Source: Perlabentimonas sp034006965
GTDB taxonomy: Bacteria > Bacteroidota > Bacteroidia > Bacteroidales > Tenuifilaceae
Assembly (NCBI GenBank): GCA_034006965.1
Contig: JAVERU010000120.1
Location: 1-9,476, forward strand
Length of the DNA: 9,476 nt
Reading direction: 5' to 3'
The position numbers and the translations under genes are program-made. The notes below the pieces were generated by a model that saw only the letters and a list, made by a program, of their open reading frames with translations, did not search any database and was not told the DNA's origin. Of the stretch, positions 5,354 to 9,476 are shown one piece after another (position 1 is the first letter of the stretch; each line of letters opens with the position of its first letter).

Positions 5354-7954
5354 TTACTGGCAAGTAACGTTTTGGGTGCGGTAGAACTGGGCATCATCCA
5401 TTTGCGTAATGTCATACTCAAAACTGCACTGATTATTGCCCCAGCGGGCACTGAGGGTTGCTGCATCGTCCTTAGCTTCTAGGAACAAGCGACCACTACT
5501 GGCAACAAAACCCAATCCATGACCTTCAGCATCAAATACCTCGGCACTCATAGGCACAGGCTGATTATCGACCGTGCGTACGGTTAATAGCATAGTGCGC
5601 TTGGTCTCGGTTCTAAAGCGCACCACTGAGGCGGTATTACCACGCGGGACTAATTGCTTTTGCGTTTGCTGCAGCACAACATCCAAGCTGGTATTTTTAG
5701 GGCTTAAACGAATGCTATTGATTTCATAGGGCGATACATAAGGCACCACACCTTTACCAAAGCGGTTTAAGTAAGTACCTGGACGGTTAAGAATCTCTGC
5801 GCCCCCTGCATTCTCTGCTTCAATAATGGCAAAGGAATCGCCAACATACTGCGACAGCACTACGCCGCGTGGATAAGCCACCACGGTTCCGGATGCCCCT
5901 AATGAATACTGACTGCCGGAACTCATTTGCGCTGTTGTCGCGCTTAAACGCGCGGCAGTACCGTAGTAATTAAGGTTGCCAGAATAGCTGTTATCACTGT
6001 CGTTATTATTAGCATACACACCATAGCTGAGTTTACTTTCTACCAAGCTACCGGTTAATCCTATCCGGCTCGAATCAGAGGAGCGGTTCGAGTGCATGGT
6101 ATTAGCTTGAATCGAATGCCGACCTTCTTGACCAAGAGGGACAGTAATGCTTAATGAGATCTGGTTTTCCGAAGCAAAACTCATATTGCTCGTTTTTGTA
6201 TAAGACACGTCATAGCTCATGCGCTTAAACGTATTACCGTAGCCAAACTGCCACGTTTGATCTTTACCGCTTTGATTCCAGTAGCGCGATTCAGAACTAC
6301 TGAGGTAAACCGAGCCCCAGGTTTCTGGTAGCGTTTGGTTAACGGAAAAATTGTAACTCTCTTTGGGCATTAACGAGTAGCGCTGCCAATCCCAATCCCG
6401 ACCGTAAATCGGGTCTGGATCTATTCTTGTGCCTGTGTCATTGCGCGCAATAAAGTTGTTTAGACTATGAATACCTTTCTCGCTGTAGCGATTGTAATTC
6501 GCGTTAATGTAGGTTGCGCTAGGCTGGATAAACTTAGAATAGGCTAAGCGCCAGCGCTGTCCTTGCTCACTGCTTTGACCGTCTAATTGTGAGCGACTTA
6601 AATAGTTGTCTAGCGAAAAAGCGCCGAATGGCGTATTTACAGCGCCACCGAGCATCAACATATGGTAATCGGGGTAATGCAATACCGCAGTGTTCAAGGT
6701 TAAGTTATTGCTTAAACCGTGTTTTAGATAACCTTGCACGACATTCTTGCCGCGCTTACCGGTACCGCCACCACTGTTTATCTGCACTTCACCTAAAGAA
6801 CTGCCGTAACGCCATGTACCCGGACGAATTAAGTCCGGCACGTAAGCATAGGGCACAATAAAGCGCTTGATTTGACCTGTTGCCTCTTCCACGGTGACCT
6901 CAAAGTCGCCAGAGCCCGATGGATACAAATCACTGATCTCAAAAGCCCCTTCGGAGACGGTGGTCTCGTATACCAAACGCTCATTCTGTCGAATGGTAAC
7001 TTTTGCATTAGATCCTGCTGTGCCACGCACGATCGGCGCATAGTTACGCACACTCTGCGGCAGCATTTGTTCTTCAGAGGCTAATTGGGCACCGCGAATT
7101 TTAATACCATCAAAAAACTCAATCCCTGAATAAAACTCTCCCACCTTAAAGCTGGACTTTAAAGGCGCTATATCCGTTTCTAAATAAGTATTGTTGCGCT
7201 GATAGCTGGCTGCTTGCCGGTCGGATTTATTCCAACTGCCGTCATGGCGCAGCGCCCAGCTTTTCATATGTACACTGGCGCGCAAACTGGCAAAGTGCGA
7301 TTTATCCGTGCCGTAATCGTCGGTCTTATTTACATAAGAGTTGAGGTCATAACTGAGCGTGGCGGCATATTGGCCTTTGTCCCAAAGTTCTGGAGCAATA
7401 AAGCCACGTGGTTTTTTTGACAACATAATTTGCGGAACATAAAAAGACAGGCGTAGGCGCTTCATATCAAAGGCATACTTCACCCCAGGTAAAGCACGTC
7501 TTATCACCACGCACGCCTCATCACCTGCAGCGATTAATGCAGTTTGTTCATAGCTTTCGTCAAGCCCGAGCTGCATGATAATGGCTTTATTCACGCATAA
7601 GCGTGGCCGCTCGCTATTAGCAAACTCTTTAAATACAAACTCATCGCTGCCTTGGTAGCGATCATTAACATACAGATCGGCCATATAGCGGCCAGCAATC
7701 ACCTGCTGATCTTGCTCAAACTGATTGATGTTAATAGACGAGTATGGTGTACCCCGTAAAAAAGCAGGGTCAAAAGTTACCGCAACAGGCTGATAGCCAC
7801 TGTCGGCTAAGACAATAGGCTCTGCGCGCTGCGCCAGAAGCTCGGCATTAGAGACATCTAATTTAACTTCTTGCTTTTGCGCTTGTGCCCAAGCTAGCGG
7901 AAATAGGCACAAAGAAGTACAAGAAATAAAATATTTTAGACCTCTAAAGGCCAT
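5354..7954 (-). CDS. Outer-membrane fimbrial usher protein
   Basis: This 866-residue usher is of normal length for the FimD/PapC family. It forms the outer-membrane pore that receives chaperone-subunit complexes, catalyses donor-strand exchange and threads out the fibre. A Sec signal (MAFRGLKYFISCTSLCLFPLAWAQA) is followed by the periplasmic N-terminal domain with FDPAFLRG and INQFEQDQQVIAGRYMADLYVN. Next comes the beta-barrel, interrupted at about residues 300-375 by the plug domain (APIVRGTAGSNAKVTIRQN, YPSGSGDFEVTVEEATG, FIVPYAYVPDLIRPG). The C-terminal domains begin near NTASVVRFRTETKR and include VDNQPVPMSAEVFD and a last cysteine pair (NNQCSF, NVTCQ). The ATG start has AAAGGA at 7966-7961, 6 nt upstream, and lies 17 nt after the chaperone stop. 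An A7 run (- strand) near residue 180 is a possible slippage site. Confidence 0.96.
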   Translation of the reverse strand: MAFRGLKYFISCTSLCLFPLAWAQAQKQEVKLDVSNAELLAQRAEPIVLADSGYQPVAVTFDPAFLRGTPYSSININQFEQDQQVIAGRYMADLYVNDRYQGSDEFVFKEFANSERPRLCVNKAIIMQLGLDESYEQTALIAAGDEACVVIRRALPGVKYAFDMKRLRLSFYVPQIMLSKKPRGFIAPELWDKGQYAATLSYDLNSYVNKTDDYGTDKSHFASLRASVHMKSWALRHDGSWNKSDRQAASYQRNNTYLETDIAPLKSSFKVGEFYSGIEFFDGIKIRGAQLASEEQMLPQSVRNYAPIVRGTAGSNAKVTIRQNERLVYETTVSEGAFEISDLYPSGSGDFEVTVEEATGQIKRFIVPYAYVPDLIRPGTWRYGSSLGEVQINSGGGTGKRGKNVVQGYLKHGLSNNLTLNTAVLHYPDYHMLMLGGAVNTPFGAFSLDNYLSRSQLDGQSSEQGQRWRLAYSKFIQPSATYINANYNRYSEKGIHSLNNFIARNDTGTRIDPDPIYGRDWDWQRYSLMPKESYNFSVNQTLPETWGSVYLSSSESRYWNQSGKDQTWQFGYGNTFKRMSYDVSYTKTSNMSFASENQISLSITVPLGQEGRHSIQANTMHSNRSSDSSRIGLTGSLVESKLSYGVYANNNDSDNSYSGNLNYYGTAARLSATTAQMSSGSQYSLGASGTVVAYPRGVVLSQYVGDSFAIIEAENAGGAEILNRPGTYLNRFGKGVVPYVSPYEINSIRLSPKNTSLDVVLQQTQKQLVPRGNTASVVRFRTETKRTMLLTVRTVDNQPVPMSAEVFDAEGHGLGFVASSGRLFLEAKDDAATLSARWGNNQCSFEYDITQMDDAQFYRTQNVTCQ

Positions 7955-7971
7955 AGCATGTCCTTTATTAA

Positions 7972-8703
7972 TCAGTCTAAATTATAAGTTATCTTTCTTT
8001 TTGCGCCGTAATCATCAACATAATTAACTTCCAAGCGCGTGGCTTGGCTGATAAATGATTTATTGCTACTAATCGCAATATTGCGACTCGATTTAGGATC
8101 GACCATGCCAATTTCAGGGCCAGAGACGCTTTTATCTACCGAGTAAAACTTTAAATCTAACAAAGTAAAGAAATTACCGGTCGGGTTATCCACTTTTAAC
8201 TGATAACCATTGGACTCGATCAGGTTAAAGCGCAATTCATCTTTAAGTTTGTCGAAGTTCTTTGACACTGCAGTTGGGCGGAAAAACAATTTAAGCTTAG
8301 AGTTAATCGCCAATTGTAAAAAATTGTCCGCTTTCCCAGCACTGGGTGCCGGTGGAATATCCAATACATTAAAATAAAAAACCGACTCACGATCCTGTGG
8401 TAAATCGCTACCAACATACATCAAGCGAATGGTTTGCCCCTCTTTAGGATTGATTCTAAAAACTGGCGGCGATAATACAAAGGGAATGTCTTGTTCTTTT
8501 ACATCGTGCTCAGGCGCACTTGGATCAGTGTACGGCTCAACCCACGCTTGCACTAAAGCGGGCACATCACCGGTGTTACTTAACTGAATATTAACCTCAC
8601 GCTGATCGGCAGGATAAATCACTCGCGTACCGGTAATAACTACCGAAGCATTAGCAAGCGACCCAAAAGACAATACAGCACACAAAACTAACAAAACGCG
8701 CAT
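7972..8703 (-). CDS. Periplasmic fimbrial chaperone, PapD-like, FGS type
   Basis: This 243-residue periplasmic chaperone folds pilus subunits, blocks their premature polymerisation by donor-strand complementation, and hands them to the usher. The signal peptide ends at about residue 19 (SLANA|SVVI). The first Ig-like domain carries GTRVIYP, with Arg27 corresponding to PapD Arg8. SKLKLFFRP carries Lys136, corresponding to PapD Lys112; this pair anchors the subunit C-terminal carboxylate. NPKEGQTIRLMYVGSDLPQDRESVFYFNV has a short F1-G1 loop, placing it in the FGS class that builds rod or tip-adhesin pili rather than the FGL class. The second domain includes DNPTGNFFTL. GGAG at 8713-8710 lies 6 nt before the ATG. 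The ribosome site sits immediately after the terminator hairpin that follows the pilin gene, and I see no separate promoter, so expression probably depends on read-through. Confidence 0.95.
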   Translation of the reverse strand: MRVLLVLCAVLSFGSLANASVVITGTRVIYPADQREVNIQLSNTGDVPALVQAWVEPYTDPSAPEHDVKEQDIPFVLSPPVFRINPKEGQTIRLMYVGSDLPQDRESVFYFNVLDIPPAPSAGKADNFLQLAINSKLKLFFRPTAVSKNFDKLKDELRFNLIESNGYQLKVDNPTGNFFTLLDLKFYSVDKSVSGPEIGMVDPKSSRNIAISSNKSFISQATRLEVNYVDDYGAKRKITYNLD

Positions 8704-8718
8704 AGAGTACTCCGCTCA

Positions 8719-8747
8719 GCAAAAAGGGGTCCAAAGACCCCTTTTGC
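8719..8747 (-). terminator. Intrinsic terminator between pilin and chaperone genes
   Basis: On the - strand the stem is GGGGTC (8741-8736), the loop is 4 nt, and GACCCC (8731-8726) completes it. The stem can extend through flanking A/T pairs, and the RNA reads five U (8725-8721) after the GC core. The structure starts 14 nt past the pilin stop. It is the strongest terminator in the window and stands inside an operon, so it probably terminates most pilin transcripts and lets a minority continue into the chaperone, usher and adhesin genes. It is close to symmetric, with A/T runs on both sides, and could also stop + strand transcription. Confidence 0.85.
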
Positions 8748-8760
8748 AATTCAATTATGC

Positions 8761-9291
8761 TTATTGATAAGCAATAACGTAATTTGCTGTCGCTGTTACT
8801 GTACCTGCCGTTACAGCTGCAGCTGTAGAGTAATAAGCCGCTGAGTAGGTTAAAGTATTAGCGCCTGCCACTGTAGTAACAGTCTGTGCTGTAGTTAATG
8901 TATAGGTCGCATCATTCAACAAGATTTTAGTGTCATCTTGTTCAGTCAATACTACGTTGACATTACCTGCAGTACCTTTATTAATTAGGGTGTAATTAGT
9001 TGCGTCTACATCTGCTAATGGCGCAGAAAATGCCGCATAGACATTCGCACCAGCATTACAGTTTTCCAGTCCAATTGTAAAAGTTTGTGGTGCTACAATC
9101 TGGTCTGCAGCAGTAAAAGCTGACTCAGGAACCGTTGCTAGCGTAACGACTTTGGCTATGTCACCCGCAGCAATTTCGCAGGTTTGATCCACGACTAAAC
9201 CAGTAACGGTAACCGTGCCTGTTGTCGCAGCAAATGCTGAACCACTGGCTAAACCAAAGGCTAAAACCAAGGCAAAAGGTATTTTTTTCAT
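8761..9291 (-). CDS. Major fimbrial pilin subunit (type 1 family)
   Basis: This 176-residue structural subunit is inferred to form the pilus rod. I chose ATG 9291, not the in-frame ATG at 9348: AAGGAG (9303-9298) lies 6 nt before it, and the product starts MKKIPFALVLAFGLASGSAFA, a clear Sec signal cut after Ala21. The mature N-terminus ATTGTVTVTGLVVD alternates hydrophobic residues and is the expected donor strand. Cys38 and Cys78 form the conserved disulfide of type 1 pilins. The C-terminus ANYVIAYQ ends with the usual penultimate Tyr bound by the chaperone. The mature chain is rich in Ala, Thr and Val, has three Lys and no Arg, and should be acidic. It is the first gene of the operon, directly behind the candidate promoter and ahead of the strong hairpin, which fits the most abundantly made product. 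Confidence 0.94.
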   Translation of the reverse strand: MKKIPFALVLAFGLASGSAFAATTGTVTVTGLVVDQTCEIAAGDIAKVVTLATVPESAFTAADQIVAPQTFTIGLENCNAGANVYAAFSAPLADVDATNYTLINKGTAGNVNVVLTEQDDTKILLNDATYTLTTAQTVTTVAGANTLTYSAAYYSTAAAVTAGTVTATANYVIAYQ

Positions 9292-9343
9292 ATAAAACTC
9301 CTTGTCTGTAAAATGACATTCATTAAAAACTTTATCCCTAATA

Positions 9344-9374
9344 AACATAGCATATATTTATATTTAGTCGTCAA
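9344..9374 (-). promoter_or_regulatory. Candidate sigma70 promoter of the fimbrial operon
   Basis: On the - strand, TTGACG (9374-9369, 5 of 6 matches to the -35 consensus) is followed by TATGTT (9349-9344), preceded by TGC, which gives an extended -10 element. The spacer is 19 bp, longer than ideal, and the extended -10 may compensate. It would start transcription near 9337 and give a leader of about 45 nt to the pilin ATG. The surrounding 9300-9410 is strongly AT-rich, as is common for fimbrial promoters that are silenced by nucleoid proteins. Confidence 0.5.
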
Positions 9375-9392
9375 AAAGAATAAAAAATCATA

Positions 9393-9411
9393 ATTAGTTA
9401 CTAATGACTAA
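9393..9411. promoter_or_regulatory. Palindrome cluster upstream of the pilin promoter (possible operator)
   Basis: ATTAGTTACTAAT (9393-9405) is a 13-bp palindrome with a single central base, and ACTAA recurs at 9407-9411. The cluster begins about 20 bp upstream of the -35 candidate, a position suited to an activator. No regulator gene is in the window and I recognise no consensus. Low-complexity AT DNA gives such palindromes by chance fairly often. Confidence 0.3.
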
Positions 9412-9476
9412 CATGACAAACCCTGACAGGGCTACCTTTGACGCAATTGATTTGACAACGTGATAAAAGCTATACA

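Noticed and set aside
9292..9348. 19-residue N-terminal extension of the pilin from ATG 9348
   Set aside because: It overlaps the -10 candidate and leader, and precedes an ideal ribosome site and a standard MKK signal peptide at 9291.
9421..9431. CCCTGACAGGG as a hairpin terminator
   Set aside because: The spacer is one base, too short for an RNA hairpin loop without melting the stem, and no T-run of useful length follows; at best it is a protein site.
9438..9476. Divergent + strand promoter (TTGACG at 9438, TTGACA at 9452)
   Set aside because: TTGACG has no acceptable -10 at proper spacing. TTGACA would need a -10 at the very window edge, and TATACA at 9471 is only 13 bp away, so nothing can be claimed.
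1..9476. CRISPR array, tRNA, rRNA, insertion sequence or phage genes
   Set aside because: I found no regularly spaced repeats, no tRNA-like cloverleaf, no transposase or integrase motifs, and no terminal inverted repeats flanking a gene.

Overview
The window looks like chromosome from a gammaproteobacterium of moderate GC (roughly mid-40s % by eye). The evidence is a TAXI-type TRAP transporter with a DUF1850 partner and a classical chaperone-usher fimbrial operon with a PapD-like periplasmic chaperone and an outer-membrane usher, so the cell envelope is Gram-negative. A low-GC member of the Pseudomonadales or a relative would fit, but nothing here fixes the genus.

Layout: (1) 1-222, the 3' end of a GNAT acetyltransferase gene on the + strand. 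(2) 223-513, a non-coding leader with a weak promoter candidate and a 12-bp palindrome. (3) 514-4022, a compact + strand operon for a TRAP-T transporter of the TAXI class: a lipoprotein solute receptor, a DUF1850 protein and a fused 4TM/12TM permease. Each junction overlaps by 23 bp. (4) 4023-4226, a gap between convergent operons with several inverted repeats and a 17-bp exact copy of the permease 3' coding region. (5) 9291-4227, a - strand fimbrial operon, read in the order major pilin, (terminator hairpin), FGS chaperone, usher, two-domain tip adhesin. (6) 9292-9476, the AT-rich fimbrial promoter region with a candidate sigma70 promoter and a short palindrome cluster.

How the genes work together: in the TRAP operon the receptor captures an (unidentified) organic acid or amino acid in the periplasm and passes it to the fused membrane protein, which imports it with an ion gradient. 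The DUF1850 protein is a membrane-anchored accessory of unknown function. In the fimbrial operon, subunits enter the periplasm by Sec, are folded by the chaperone, and are polymerised through the usher, with the adhesin at the tip. The hairpin directly after the pilin gene probably gives abundant pilin transcript and limited read-through into the assembly genes.

I see no evidence of a wholly new system. The most useful non-routine observations are the lipidated TRAP receptor, the duplicated permease-tail fragment in the convergent gap, the internal terminator of the fimbrial operon, the non-ATG start of the adhesin, and an adhesin receptor-binding domain that I cannot assign.
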